NCBI GenBank assembly: GCA_964631235.1
Contig: CAZVZX010000024.1
Coordinates: 1 to 64,000 of the forward strand
Direction of reading: 5' to 3'
Length of the DNA stretch: 64,000 nt
DNA from: JARKPK01 sp964631235
Lineage (GTDB): Bacteria; Planctomycetota; Planctomycetia; Pirellulales; Thermoguttaceae
In this document: positions 44,086-53,575 of the stretch, one piece after another
Layout of the letters: each line of letters starts with the position of its first letter
Position numbering within the stretch: the stretch's first letter is position 1
Made by a program: the position numbers and the translations under genes
The notes under the pieces: model-generated
Seen by the model: the letters and a program-made list of their open reading frames with translations, nothing else
The model's database searches: none
What the model was told of the DNA's origin: nothing

Positions 44086-45147
44086 ATGGCCAAGAAACCA
44101 GCCAAGGGGCCGACCAAAGCGGTCGCTACGATTTTGGAAGCGAACCCGAACCTGAAAAGCGCGGTGGCGCAGATCGAAAAGGAGTTCGGCGAAGGCGCGA
44201 TCATGCCGTTGGGCGCCGAGCAGATGGCGCAAATCGAGGGGATCCCGACCGGCAGCTTGGCGTTGGACTTGGCGTTGGGCGGCCAGGGCATCCCCTCGGG
44301 GCGGATCGTGGAGATTTTCGGTCCGGAGTCGAGCGGGAAGACGACGCTGGCCCTGCACGTGGTGGCACAGTCGCAGCGGCGCGGCGGGATTGCGGCCTTC
44401 ATCGACGCCGAGCATGCGTTGGACCCGTCGTGGGCGAAGAAGTTGGGCGTCGATCTCGAGTCGCTCTTGGTCAGCCAGCCGAGCAGCGGCGAAGAGGCGA
44501 TGCATATTGCCGAGATGCTCATCAAGTCGAATGCCGTGGATGTGATCGTCATCGACTCGGTGGCGGCGTTGGTGCCGCGGAAAGAGCTGGAGGGCGAAAT
44601 CGGCGATTCGCACGTGGGGCTGCAAGCGCGGTTGATGAGCCAGTCGTTGCGGAAGCTCACCGGCGTGATCTCGAAGAGCAAGACGGCCGTAATCTTCATC
44701 AACCAGATCCGCGAAAAGATCGGCGTAACATTCGGCAACCCCGAAACGACGCCCGGCGGCCGCGCGCTGAAGTTCTACTCGTCGTGCCGCATCGACGTGC
44801 GGCGGATCGGGCAGTTGAAAGACGGCGAAACGGTCGTCGGGCAGCGGGTTCGCGCCAAGGTCGTTAAGAACAAAGTGGCTCCGCCGTTCCGGGTGGCCGA
44901 GTTCGACATGCTGGCCAACTCGGGCATCTGTTACGAGGCCGATGTCCTCGACCTGGCCACCAACCTGGGACTGGTGACCAAGACCGGCGCTTGGTTGCGC
45001 TACGGTGAAATGCAGTTGGGGCAAGGCCGGCCCAAATCGATCGAAATGCTTCGCGAGAACCCGACCTTGCTGGAAGAACTGAAGCAGAAAGTGCTCGAGG
45101 CATCGGGCCGCGGGATGATCCTCGCCAGCGGCGGAGCCGACGATTGA
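44086..45147 (+). CDS. recA: recombinase RecA
   Basis: 353 residues, standard length. The start is set by AAGGAAGG about 8 bases upstream. Walker A is GPESSGKTT (about 65-73); VIVIDSVAALVPRKELEGEI carries Walker B, and FINQIREKIGVTFGNPETTP with GGRALKFYSS forms the DNA-binding loops. RecA coats single-stranded DNA for homologous recombination and triggers LexA self-cleavage. A strong GC-rich hairpin follows the stop, so the gene is probably transcribed alone. Confidence 0.98.
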   Translation: MAKKPAKGPTKAVATILEANPNLKSAVAQIEKEFGEGAIMPLGAEQMAQIEGIPTGSLALDLALGGQGIPSGRIVEIFGPESSGKTTLALHVVAQSQRRGGIAAFIDAEHALDPSWAKKLGVDLESLLVSQPSSGEEAMHIAEMLIKSNAVDVIVIDSVAALVPRKELEGEIGDSHVGLQARLMSQSLRKLTGVISKSKTAVIFINQIREKIGVTFGNPETTPGGRALKFYSSCRIDVRRIGQLKDGETVVGQRVRAKVVKNKVAPPFRVAEFDMLANSGICYEADVLDLATNLGLVTKTGAWLRYGEMQLGQGRPKSIEMLRENPTLLEELKQKVLEASGRGMILASGGADD

Positions 45148-45148
45148 T

Positions 45149-45193
45149 CCGTTGCGGGCGTGACCCGTCGCGGGCGCCGCCCGCCCGCAACGG
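45149..45193 (+). terminator. GC-rich hairpin after recA
   Basis: CCGTTGCGGGCG (45149-45160) pairs perfectly with CGCCCGCAACGG (45182-45193), leaving a 21-base loop. It starts one base past the recA stop. No U-run follows. Confidence 0.6.
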
Positions 45194-45229
45194 CCATTGC
45201 CCTAAACGGCGCCAGACGAGGATTCGGCC

Positions 45230-45973
45230 ATGCGAGGGCTTCGGCACCTGCTCGAAGGGCAGCCTTGGCGGACCGCGTTTTCCCGCCTTTGGCCGAAGGA
45301 CTATCGCGGCCGAGTGCGGGCGATGTTGTCGAACTTCATTCTGCACCTGCATCCGGTGGCCATCCGCCAGCATGCCCTGCGGCTCCGCTATACTTGGTGC
45401 ATGGGCGGGCTGGCGGCCTTCCTCTTCTTGGTCGAAACGATCACCGGCGTGCTGCTGATGTTCTACTATCGGCCCACGCCCGAGGCCGCCTATCGCGATG
45501 TGCTCGATCTGACCGAAGTGATCGCCCTGGGGGTGATGCGCGAGCTGCATCGTTGGGCGGGCCATGCGATGGTCGTGGTGGTCATGCTGCACATGCTTCG
45601 GGTGTTTCTCACAGGCAGCTATAAGCCGCCTCGCGAGTTCAACTGGGTGTTGGGCGTCGGGCTGCTGGTGCTGACGTTTCTTCTGTCGTTCACCGGCTAT
45701 CTGCTCCCGTGGGACCAATTGGCGTTTTGGGCCGTGACGGTCGGCTCCGACATGGCCGGCCATGCGCCGGTGGTGGGCGCCGAAGGCCCCGTCAGCGCAA
45801 CAACCGGCGCGGTTGATTTGCGATTTCTCTTGTTGGGTGCGCCGCAGGTGGGCGGCGAAACGCTGCTGCGGTTCTACGTTTGGCATTGCGTCGGGCTGCC
45901 GTTGGCGGCCGCCGCGCTGATGGCTTGGCATTTCTGGCGCGTGCGAAAGGACGGGTTTAGCGGGCCGCTTTGA
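45230..45973 (+). CDS. petB: cytochrome b6 (quinol oxidase complex, b6-type)
   Basis: 247 residues with four membrane helices, the length of cytochrome b6. Heme histidines are His107 and His121 (14 apart) and His219 and His234 (15 apart); the 15-residue second spacing is the b6 rather than the mitochondrial b pattern. Cys57 in YTWCMGG lines up with the Cys35 of plant b6 (FYCLGG) that holds the extra heme c-n. FYYRPTPEAAY, SYKPPREFNWV and GYLLPWDQLAFWAV are other b6 marks. GAGGA lies 7 bases before the ATG. It probably oxidises menaquinol in the cytoplasmic membrane. It opens the respiratory cluster; recA is upstream and no Rieske gene is next to it. Confidence 0.95.
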   Translation: MRGLRHLLEGQPWRTAFSRLWPKDYRGRVRAMLSNFILHLHPVAIRQHALRLRYTWCMGGLAAFLFLVETITGVLLMFYYRPTPEAAYRDVLDLTEVIALGVMRELHRWAGHAMVVVVMLHMLRVFLTGSYKPPREFNWVLGVGLLVLTFLLSFTGYLLPWDQLAFWAVTVGSDMAGHAPVVGAEGPVSATTGAVDLRFLLLGAPQVGGETLLRFYVWHCVGLPLAAAALMAWHFWRVRKDGFSGPL

Positions 45974-46106
45974 ACGGGCGATCGCGCCGGGCGGTTGCGT
46001 CGGGCCGCGGGCTGGGCGACGAGAAGTTTGCCGCGGCGCTCGGCAAAACGGGAAACGTCGCCTCGTCGGCGCCGTCGATGACGCGAATCGCTCGAACAAT
46101 GAAACG

Positions 46107-47612
46107 ATGGCAACCGGATACTGGCTCTATTTGACGATGATGCTCGCCGGGGCGGCGCTGAACGCCGGGGCCGCGCTGTGGTTTTGCCGCGCGAAGGCCC
46201 CCGAGGCGGCTTTCGCGGCGCCGCGGCCGTCGGGCGGTGCAGGCAGTTGTCGCCGCCGGAGGTCGACGGGCTGGATGTCGGCGGCCGTGGCGGCGGCCGT
46301 TGCTTATCTGGGGTTGGCCGTCTGCGCGATGTTCGGCGAACCGCTGGGACTGCCCCGTTGGTTCAAGGCGGCGATCAATGCGGCGGCCGAGCCGTGGGCG
46401 ATTATGGTATCTGCGGCGGCGGTGTTCGCGCTGGCCTCATGGTATCGCCAGACGTGGGTTCGTCCCGGGCCGGCTTGGCTGTTGGGCAATGCGCTTTGGT
46501 TGGCGGTGGGGTTGTCGTGGGCCGATCCGCACTTCGCGGCCGTGGCCGGCCAGCCCGATCATCTGCCCGTGCTTGCAATGGTCGGCGCCGTCTTGTTCTT
46601 CCTTTGGGTGGGCGCGGCGCAAGCGGTCGAGAACGATCGGCGGATGAGTCGGCTGGCGGCGAATGCAAGTCCGTCGCCAGAGGCAGCCGGTGCGGTTGAG
46701 TCGTCCGACGCATCGGCCCCGGTAGAGAAGCTCTTCGCGCGGAAGGTGCTCACTTGGCCCGATCTGGTCTATATCGAATTGATCGCGGCCTGTTGGGCGA
46801 TGGCGGTTCTGATTGCGTGGTCGCTGCTGGCGGCGGCGCCGTTAGAGTCGCCGGCCGATCCGGCCCGAACGCCGAATCCGGCCAAAGCGCCGTGGTATTT
46901 CGTTGGGTTGCAGGAGTTGCTCGTGTATGGCGACGCCTGGTGGGCCGGCGTGGCGGTGCCGCTGCTGATCATCGCGGGGCTGGCGGCCATTCCCTATCTC
47001 GATCGTTCACCGACGGGCAGCGGCTACTATTCGATCGCCCAGCGGCGCTTCGCCTGGATCGTGTTCGTCGGCGGCTTCTTGTTGCTGTGGATTCTGCCGA
47101 TGGTCATCGGGGTGTTTGTTCGCGGCCCGAATTGGAGCGCCTTCGGCCCCTACGAGCCCCGCGATGCCCAACGGCTGACGGCCGAGCACCGATCGACGCT
47201 TTCGCAATGGTTGGGCCGGGCCGAGGCTCCCTTCTCCCAGCAGCCGACCGCCGAAGCGCCCACTGCTCGGCCGGCGTTCGAGGGGAAACTCATCGACCGC
47301 GAGCTCGGCACAACGCCGCCCGCGCCGGCGGCCGACCGCGCCGATGCCGCTCGGCCGGCGCCACCGTCGCGCCATCCGATGATCCGCGAGTGGCCGGGGT
47401 TGGCGGTTTTCGCCGCGTATTTCTTTGTGCTGCCGTGGCTGCTTGCGCGCGGACCGCTCCGCTGGGCACGCGACCGCTTGGGCCGCGGGCGCTATTGGGT
47501 GTTCTGCCTGCTTTTGCTGTTGATGTTGCTGGTGCCGTTGAAGATGATCTTGCATTGGACGTTGGGCCTCGGCGCGGTGGTCCACCTGCCCGAGTACGGC
47601 CTGAGCTTGTGA
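46107..47612 (+). CDS. membrane protein with cytochrome b6f subunit IV-like part
   Basis: 501 residues, much longer than subunit IV (about 160). Residues 1-180 hold four to five hydrophobic segments of unknown family. Residues about 213-345 match subunit IV: WPDLVYIELIAACWA, SPADPARTPNPAKAPWYFVG, LQELLVYGDAWWAGVAVPLL, and PYLDRS. The Qo-site motif, PEWY in most complexes, is APWY here (261-264), so the acidic residue is replaced by proline. A polar linker (350-425) precedes two final hydrophobic segments (FAAYFFVLPWLL and VFCLLLLLMLLVPL). It lies between cytochrome b6 and the octaheme gene and completes the quinol-oxidising core. Confidence 0.85.
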   Translation: MATGYWLYLTMMLAGAALNAGAALWFCRAKAPEAAFAAPRPSGGAGSCRRRRSTGWMSAAVAAAVAYLGLAVCAMFGEPLGLPRWFKAAINAAAEPWAIMVSAAAVFALASWYRQTWVRPGPAWLLGNALWLAVGLSWADPHFAAVAGQPDHLPVLAMVGAVLFFLWVGAAQAVENDRRMSRLAANASPSPEAAGAVESSDASAPVEKLFARKVLTWPDLVYIELIAACWAMAVLIAWSLLAAAPLESPADPARTPNPAKAPWYFVGLQELLVYGDAWWAGVAVPLLIIAGLAAIPYLDRSPTGSGYYSIAQRRFAWIVFVGGFLLLWILPMVIGVFVRGPNWSAFGPYEPRDAQRLTAEHRSTLSQWLGRAEAPFSQQPTAEAPTARPAFEGKLIDRELGTTPPAPAADRADAARPAPPSRHPMIREWPGLAVFAAYFFVLPWLLARGPLRWARDRLGRGRYWVFCLLLLLMLLVPLKMILHWTLGLGAVVHLPEYGLSL

Positions 47613-47767
47613 TGCGTTGCTGTTGATGGGATTGCCGAAGATGCGCGGCGAATGATTCACGGCTGACGAAGCGTTGCCGATCATGCACGGCAGAGATCGT
47701 GCCGCGCTTCGTGTGCGGAGAATGGTGCGCCTTGGCGGACGAACGGACGTTTCGGCCTTTGACTCGA

Positions 47768-50700
47768 ATGCACGCGGCCTTTGCGATTTCGGCCGCGGCG
47801 CTGGCGATCTGCACGGTGTGGATGATCGCGGCCGACAGTCGGCGCCAGTGGCGCGACCAACAGCAACGGTTCTTCGCGCCGCCGGAGGATGCCGCCGGCG
47901 CGAACGGCCGGCGGGAATCGGTCTTCTTGGACGAGCCGGGCCGGGTGGTGTCGATCGATCTGCCGGGGCTGCCGTTGCGCTGGGGCCGCTGGCGGGTCGA
48001 TCGCGTCGATCGATGCGCCACCTGCCATCTGGGGATCGTTGCGCCGCCGGAGATCGGCCCGACCGAGCGATTCGCCCGACTCGCCCAGCCGCAGCCGTTC
48101 GCCTTGCATCCGCGGGGCGATCTGTTCGCGGCCGACGACTCGCCGCACCCGTGGATGACATTCGGTTGCACGGTTTGTCACGAGGGCCGCGGTCCGGCGT
48201 TAAGCTTTGTTCGAGCCGCTCACCAAGCGAACAGCCCGGCCGAGGCGGAAGCATGGCGCGACCGTTATGGTTGGCGCGACGACCCGCATTGGCAGCGGCC
48301 GATGCTTCCGCGGCGGCTTTTGGCGGCGCGTTGTGCGTCGTGCCATGTGGACCTGCTCGATCTCGATCGCGGTTGGCTCGACGGCGGCGAGTCTGCCCGA
48401 GACGCCCTAGCCGCTGCACTTTCGCCGCACGGCACGAATGAACGTCCAACGTCGCGGCCGCGGATCGTTCGCTCGGCATCGCCGGCCGCCGAGGTGCTCG
48501 AGGGGTTGCGGCTGGTGCGGCATTTCGGGTGTTTCGGCTGTCACGAGATCGACGGCCGAAGCGCGCAGGGCGCGCGCATCGGGCCAAGTCTGTTGTTGGA
48601 AACCCGCACGCCCGATCAAGTGGGGCAGCGAAAGATCGGTCCGGCATTGGGAAACGCCGGCGAGCGGCTTGCCCCAGAGTGGATCATGGCGCAATTGGCC
48701 GATCCGCGGCGACATCAACCGCAAGGACGAATGCCGCGGCTCTTCGGGCTGCACGAACATCTTTCGCCGGCCGGTCGGGCAAACGCAAGAGACATGGAAG
48801 AGTTGGAGATTCGCGCGGTAACGCATTGGCTTGTGCAGCAGCACGCGCCGCCGAAGTCGCATGTGCCGGCCGACCGAAAGATCGCCGGGCAGGAGACCGC
48901 GGGGCTGGAGACCACTGGGCAGGAGACCGCCGGGCAGAAGGCGGCCGTGCGGCAGGCAGCCGAAGTGCGGAACGGAGGCGATGAAAAAGGCGAAAAGCAA
49001 CAAAGTGACCCGCGGCGAGCCGGGGCGCTGGTCGGCGTGCCGACGCCGGCATCGCCCTCGCCGGAAGCACCGCCGGCCGATGCCGCGTTGGCCGAGCGGC
49101 TTCTCGCCTTCGAACGCCGGCAGGTCGAGCGCGGCCGCGAGTTGTTCATCGAAAGCGGCTGTGCGGCCTGCCATCGGCACGCAGAGATTCCGATGGCGGA
49201 TGCCGACGTCGGCCCCGACTTGTCGCGCTTGGGGCAAAAGTATCAATCGCCGGAAGCCGCCGCCTGGCTGCGTCGATGGTTGCGCGATCCGACGGCGATC
49301 AATCCGCGCACGGCCATGCCGCAAATATGGTGGGATCGCACTACGGCCGGGGTACAGGCCGAATCGGATGATCCGGTGGACGACCTGGCCCGATTCCTTC
49401 TTGCTCCGCGCGCCGATGGACAGACGGCCGATGGGGCGACCGAGAGGAATGCGGACGAGCGGCCGGCCGTGGCGCATCGTGGCTTCGTCCCGCTTTCGGA
49501 AGACGAGGTCCGCCGCTTGAGCGAGTGGTACGGGCGGGGCGGCGCGCGTTCGGCCGATGCGGACGAGCTTGCCCAGCGCGTGATCGCGCGGCGCGGATGC
49601 AACGGGTGCCACGATTTGCCCGGGGAGGAGCGAGCGCCGATCGGACCGCCTCTGACCGGTTGGGCCGACAAGCCGATCGAACAGTTGGCCTTCGAGGATG
49701 CGGCCGCTTGGCTCGACCGCAAGCCGCCGTCCGACGCTGACGATCCCGATGGGTTCTACACGCAGGCGGTTCGTCGCGGGCGGCGCGAGGGCTTCGCCTG
49801 GCAGAAGCTGGGCGAGCCGCGGAGCTTTGATTATCGCCCCCGTGCATGGGCGATGGAAAACGCGGCCGCCGACAAGCCGCCGCGCGAACAGTTGCTCATG
49901 GGGCAATTTCCGTTGACGGGCGGGCAGCGCGCGGCGATCACCGCCTTTTTGATGAGCCTGACGGATGATCGGCGGCCGGCCGACTATCTCGCCCTCGGTG
50001 GTCGTTCACCGCGCGAGTTGCGCGGGCGCGCGTTGTTCGAGTCGCTGGCGTGCGACCGTTGTCACCTCGTCGAACCGCAGCGGTGGCTCATCGAATATCG
50101 GCCCGACGAGGTTCCGCCCGCCCCGGCGGCGGATCAATGGCCGTTCGTGCTCGAGATGATGGTTGCGCAGTCGTCGCGCGGCGATGAGCGCGCGGCCCGG
50201 CGATCGGAGCGCAGCACCGCCGCGCTCGATCCGCAATCGCGGCGCGCGGTGGTCGAGGGAATGGTGCGGGTCGATCGTCAAGGACGCACCTTGGAAGATG
50301 AAGACGATGAGGGCCGGCCGCTGATCTTCGTCGCCCCGTGGCAGCCGCTGCGGCTGGGCGAGGCGTTTTACCCGGTAGGCGGAGCGGAGTTGCCGCTGCG
50401 GCGCGATTGGATCGTGGGCGAACAGCCGGCGTGGGGCGGCGCGTTTTCGGCCGCGCTTTATCCGCACCTGCTGGCGGCCGCGCAGCGTCGCGGCGAGAAC
50501 CTGGCCACTGAGCAAGAGGCATTGGGCTGGGGCCCGCCACCGCTGGTTCACGCGCGCCGATCATTGCAACGCCGATGGACGGTCGGCTTCCTGGCCCGCC
50601 CAACGACGGTCCGGCCGGCAACGGTGTTGCGGATGCCGCGCTACGCGCTTCGCCCCGAGGAGATCGACGCATTGGCCGCGTACCTGACCGAAGAGACCGA

Positions 50701-51124
50701 TCGGGCTGAAGACGCCGACGGTGCGCCGGCGGCCTTCGACGAGCGTGCCTGGGCGCTGATCACCGATCGGACGACCTTTTGCGCCAAATGTCATGTGATA
50801 AACGATCTTCGCCCGTCGGGTTCAAGCCGCACGGTTTTGGCGCCCGACTTGACGCTGGCGGCGCGGCGGCTACGCGGGCCGTTTTTCCGTCGCTGGTTGG
50901 CGTCGCCGAAATCGGTTCTGCCCTACACGGCCATGCCGGTGAACTTTCCGCCGTCGGGCGAGCCGCTCGGGCAAGACCTGTTCCCGGCCGACAGCCGCGA
51001 ACAACTCGACGCCGTGGCCGATCTGCTGCTACACTACGATGAATACGCACGGCGGCAGACGTCGGCGGCGAAGCAGATCGAGTTGCATCATGAGAAAGCA
51101 CCATCACCTCCGCCCGAGCCTTGA
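47768..51124 (+). CDS. octaheme c-type cytochrome with N-terminal membrane anchor
   Basis: 1118 residues from the ATG at 47768, which places a hydrophobic anchor at about 3-21 (an upstream GTG at 47699 is possible). Eight CxxCH heme motifs lie at about residues 83, 134, 189, 255, 465, 611, 762 and 1005: CATCH, CTVCH, CASCH, CFGCH, CAACH, CNGCH, CDRCH and CAKCH. They fall into an N-terminal group of four and four spread-out ones, suggesting fused monoheme domains. A short repeat of QETAG/LETTG (about 375-390) lies in a linker. It should carry electrons from the b6-type core into the periplasm. It overlaps the next start by 35 bases. Confidence 0.93.
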   Translation: MHAAFAISAAALAICTVWMIAADSRRQWRDQQQRFFAPPEDAAGANGRRESVFLDEPGRVVSIDLPGLPLRWGRWRVDRVDRCATCHLGIVAPPEIGPTERFARLAQPQPFALHPRGDLFAADDSPHPWMTFGCTVCHEGRGPALSFVRAAHQANSPAEAEAWRDRYGWRDDPHWQRPMLPRRLLAARCASCHVDLLDLDRGWLDGGESARDALAAALSPHGTNERPTSRPRIVRSASPAAEVLEGLRLVRHFGCFGCHEIDGRSAQGARIGPSLLLETRTPDQVGQRKIGPALGNAGERLAPEWIMAQLADPRRHQPQGRMPRLFGLHEHLSPAGRANARDMEELEIRAVTHWLVQQHAPPKSHVPADRKIAGQETAGLETTGQETAGQKAAVRQAAEVRNGGDEKGEKQQSDPRRAGALVGVPTPASPSPEAPPADAALAERLLAFERRQVERGRELFIESGCAACHRHAEIPMADADVGPDLSRLGQKYQSPEAAAWLRRWLRDPTAINPRTAMPQIWWDRTTAGVQAESDDPVDDLARFLLAPRADGQTADGATERNADERPAVAHRGFVPLSEDEVRRLSEWYGRGGARSADADELAQRVIARRGCNGCHDLPGEERAPIGPPLTGWADKPIEQLAFEDAAAWLDRKPPSDADDPDGFYTQAVRRGRREGFAWQKLGEPRSFDYRPRAWAMENAAADKPPREQLLMGQFPLTGGQRAAITAFLMSLTDDRRPADYLALGGRSPRELRGRALFESLACDRCHLVEPQRWLIEYRPDEVPPAPAADQWPFVLEMMVAQSSRGDERAARRSERSTAALDPQSRRAVVEGMVRVDRQGRTLEDEDDEGRPLIFVAPWQPLRLGEAFYPVGGAELPLRRDWIVGEQPAWGGAFSAALYPHLLAAAQRRGENLATEQEALGWGPPPLVHARRSLQRRWTVGFLARPTTVRPATVLRMPRYALRPEEIDALAAYLTEETDRAEDADGAPAAFDERAWALITDRTTFCAKCHVINDLRPSGSSRTVLAPDLTLAARRLRGPFFRRWLASPKSVLPYTAMPVNFPPSGEPLGQDLFPADSREQLDAVADLLLHYDEYARRQTSAAKQIELHHEKAPSPPPEP

Positions 51125-52019
51125 ACAGACTCGGACGCATCGCGTTGCGGCCCCGCAGAACACCGCGTCGATACCCGAGTGTTCGGGCCCCGCCCCGCGC
51201 GGCCGAGCAGAAGCCGAAGCCAATGAAGTCGGACAACCGCGTCGGGCGTTCCTCCGGTCGGCGGCGGCCTTGGGCGCCGCGATGTGGTTGCCGTCGGCCC
51301 CGGCGCTGCTTCGGGCCGACGACGCGCGCTGGGCTACGTTGTGCGGGCGGCTAGTGTACGACGGTCCGGCCCCCGAACGGGCGAAGTTGAAGGTCGATAA
51401 AGACGTCGATTGCTGCGGCAAGTTCGATATCCGCGACGAGTCGTTGATGGTGGCCGCCGACGGCGGCTTGAAGGATGTGTTCGTCTTCTGCCGCACGCCG
51501 AAGGTAGAGATCACCCCGCCGTGGCGCGACGCGGAGGTGCCCAAGCGGGTAACGCTCGACAATCGCGATTGCATCTTCCAGCCGCATTGTTTGACGATTT
51601 GGTGCGATCGGCAGGAGTTCTTCACGGTCAATTCCGACCCGGTGGCGCAGAACGTGGCGTTTTCGCCGTTGGGCGACGTGCCGGCGAACTTCGTGTTGGC
51701 CGTCGGCGGCGATGCCACGTATCGGTTCAGCCGGCGACAGAATGTTCCGGTGCCGATCGCCTGCAACTATCATCCTTGGGAAAGCGCGTTCATCTTGCCC
51801 CGCGACAATCCCTATGCGGCGCTGACGCGGCCGGACGGCACGTTCCGCATTGAGCATTTGCCGCCCGGACCGCTGGAGTTCCAGTTTTGGCACGAGCGGC
51901 CCGGCCCGTTGGAAACGCCGAACTGGCCGAAGGGGCGATTGTCGATCACTCTGCGGCCCGGTGTGAACGATTTAGGGACGATCAAGTTGGCCCCGGCGCT
52001 GCTGGCGCGCAAGTCGTAA
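51090..52019 (+). CDS. Tat-exported cupredoxin-like (methylamine-utilisation-type) protein
   Basis: 309 residues from the ATG at 51090. A long polar start precedes a twin-arginine signal (QPRRAFLRSAAALGAAMWLP). The first domain (about 80-230) has GRLVYDGPAPERAKL and FQPHCLTIW, then ACNYHPWESAFILPRDNPYA, a cupredoxin-like Cys-His site. The last part (TRPDGTFRIEHLPPGPLEFQ, then FWHE) is a carboxypeptidase-regulatory-like beta sandwich. This two-part layout is annotated as methylamine utilisation protein in planctomycetes, without biochemical proof. A copper site taking electrons from the cytochromes is plausible. It overlaps the octaheme gene by 35 bases, so translation is coupled. Confidence 0.82.
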   Translation: MRKHHHLRPSLEQTRTHRVAAPQNTASIPECSGPAPRGRAEAEANEVGQPRRAFLRSAAALGAAMWLPSAPALLRADDARWATLCGRLVYDGPAPERAKLKVDKDVDCCGKFDIRDESLMVAADGGLKDVFVFCRTPKVEITPPWRDAEVPKRVTLDNRDCIFQPHCLTIWCDRQEFFTVNSDPVAQNVAFSPLGDVPANFVLAVGGDATYRFSRRQNVPVPIACNYHPWESAFILPRDNPYAALTRPDGTFRIEHLPPGPLEFQFWHERPGPLETPNWPKGRLSITLRPGVNDLGTIKLAPALLARKS

Positions 52020-52130
52020 GTGCATCGAAGCTGCGGCGGCCGTCGCAATCTGCCGACCACACAAGAGCGGCCGCGATTCGCTCGATTGAATTGGCCGTGA
52101 CGAAGCAGCGGGATAAGGAACGTGGCGAAA

Positions 52131-53411
52131 ATGGATGGAGTGAACACACCACCGCGGAAATTCGCACCGGCGGGCAAAACCGCGCCCCGATGCAGTCCGG
52201 CGGCAAGCAGCGCGGCGACGCGGCGATTCGCGCCGGCGGGGGCGTCGGCGCTGCGGTGTTGGGCGGCGGCGTTGCTGGTTTCGCTCGCGGTGGTGTTCAT
52301 CGCCGGCTGTGGGCCGCAAACGGCCCAGTTTGCGCTCAACGACGAGGGCCGAGATCCATCGAGCATTACCCCGCTGAAGCGAGACACGATCGTCCGCGCG
52401 ATGGCCTCGCTGTTCGGCACGCCCGATCAGCCCGCCGCGCCGGCAGAGGCCGAACTCGACGCCGCACTGCTTGCCATCGCCGCCGGGCCGGTGGGCAGCG
52501 ACGAGTCGGGCCGCATGTGGGGCCTCTATCGCAAGCACTGCGCAAGCTGCCACGGCATTTCCGGCGACGGCGCCGGGCCAAGCGCCGCCGCACTGTCGCC
52601 CTACCCGCGCGATTTCCGGTGGGGACTGTTCAAATACACCTCGACCGCCGGCGGTGCGAAACCCGCGGCCGACGATCTCAATCGCACCTTGCAGCGCGGC
52701 ATTCCGGGCACGGCGATGCCGTCGTTCGCCAAGCTGTCGGCCGAGCATCGCGCCGCGCTCGTCGAGTACGTTCGCTACTTGAGCATCCGCGGAGAAACGG
52801 AACGGGAATTGATCGCTCTGGTCGTCGATCAAGACGAATTGATGATTCGGCCCGAAGACGTGGCGGCCGATTCAGTCGCACCGTTGGCGGGCCAGTGGCG
52901 CAATGCGGCGGCTCGGGTTGTGGCTCCGCCCGAGTTCATCTCGCCGGCTGACGCTCGCTGGAGCGAGGCCGTTGGACGCGGAGAGCAGCTTTACGCGAGT
53001 CCGGCCGCGCAATGCGCCAAGTGTCATGGGCCGCACGGCCGCGGCGACGGCGAACAGGCGGCCGACCTGTTCGACGACTGGAACAAGCCGAAAAAAGGGA
53101 TCACGCCCGAACAAACGCGCCAACTGGCTTCGCGGTTCCGCTTGCCGCTGCAAGCGATTCGCCCGCGCGATTTGACGCGCGAGCCGCTTCACGGCGGCGC
53201 AACGCCGAGAGACCTTTATTGGCGCATCGCCGTGGGCATCAAAGGCACGCCCATGCCCGCCGCCCTCGGCGCCGACGGCAAGACCGGCGCCCTGCGGCCC
53301 GACGAAATCCGCGACTTGGTGTGTTATATTCAATCGTTGTCGCCTCGCGCGCGGCGGGCGGCCGAAACGCTCGACGGCGAAGCCACGGCTCGGGCGCAGC
53401 CGGCTCGTTGA
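52131..53411 (+). CDS. diheme c-type cytochrome lipoprotein
   Basis: 426 residues from the ATG at 52131 (AAGGAA about 10 bases upstream; a GTG at 52122 is an alternative). The signal ends in the lipobox IAGC (Cys60), so it should be lipid-anchored. Two class I cytochrome c domains follow, with CASCH at 137-141 (later GTAMPSFAKLS carries the methionine ligand) and CAKCH at 295-299 (later GTPMPAAL). It can relay electrons from the octaheme protein to a terminal oxidase or another acceptor. It lies 111 bases after the cupredoxin-like gene, on the same strand. Confidence 0.9.
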   Translation: MDGVNTPPRKFAPAGKTAPRCSPAASSAATRRFAPAGASALRCWAAALLVSLAVVFIAGCGPQTAQFALNDEGRDPSSITPLKRDTIVRAMASLFGTPDQPAAPAEAELDAALLAIAAGPVGSDESGRMWGLYRKHCASCHGISGDGAGPSAAALSPYPRDFRWGLFKYTSTAGGAKPAADDLNRTLQRGIPGTAMPSFAKLSAEHRAALVEYVRYLSIRGETERELIALVVDQDELMIRPEDVAADSVAPLAGQWRNAAARVVAPPEFISPADARWSEAVGRGEQLYASPAAQCAKCHGPHGRGDGEQAADLFDDWNKPKKGITPEQTRQLASRFRLPLQAIRPRDLTREPLHGGATPRDLYWRIAVGIKGTPMPAALGADGKTGALRPDEIRDLVCYIQSLSPRARRAAETLDGEATARAQPAR

Positions 53412-53575
53412 TCGACGCACAATCGCGGCGCACGGAACACCGAAGACAGTGGCCGAGTGCGGGACGAAGGGACCGGGGGCCGGGCCGATCGTTGGGGCCG
53501 ACGGTCGCTTCGCGTGCGCATGTCCTTTTTTTGTCGCCGGCGATTTTCTGCTATTGGATTGGGAGCGAATTCGTG

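Noticed and set aside
53012..53575. Upstream extension of the 53576 propeller gene
   Set aside because: It overlaps the diheme cytochrome in another frame and lacks a signal peptide; the ATG at 53576 has both a ribosome binding site and a signal peptide.
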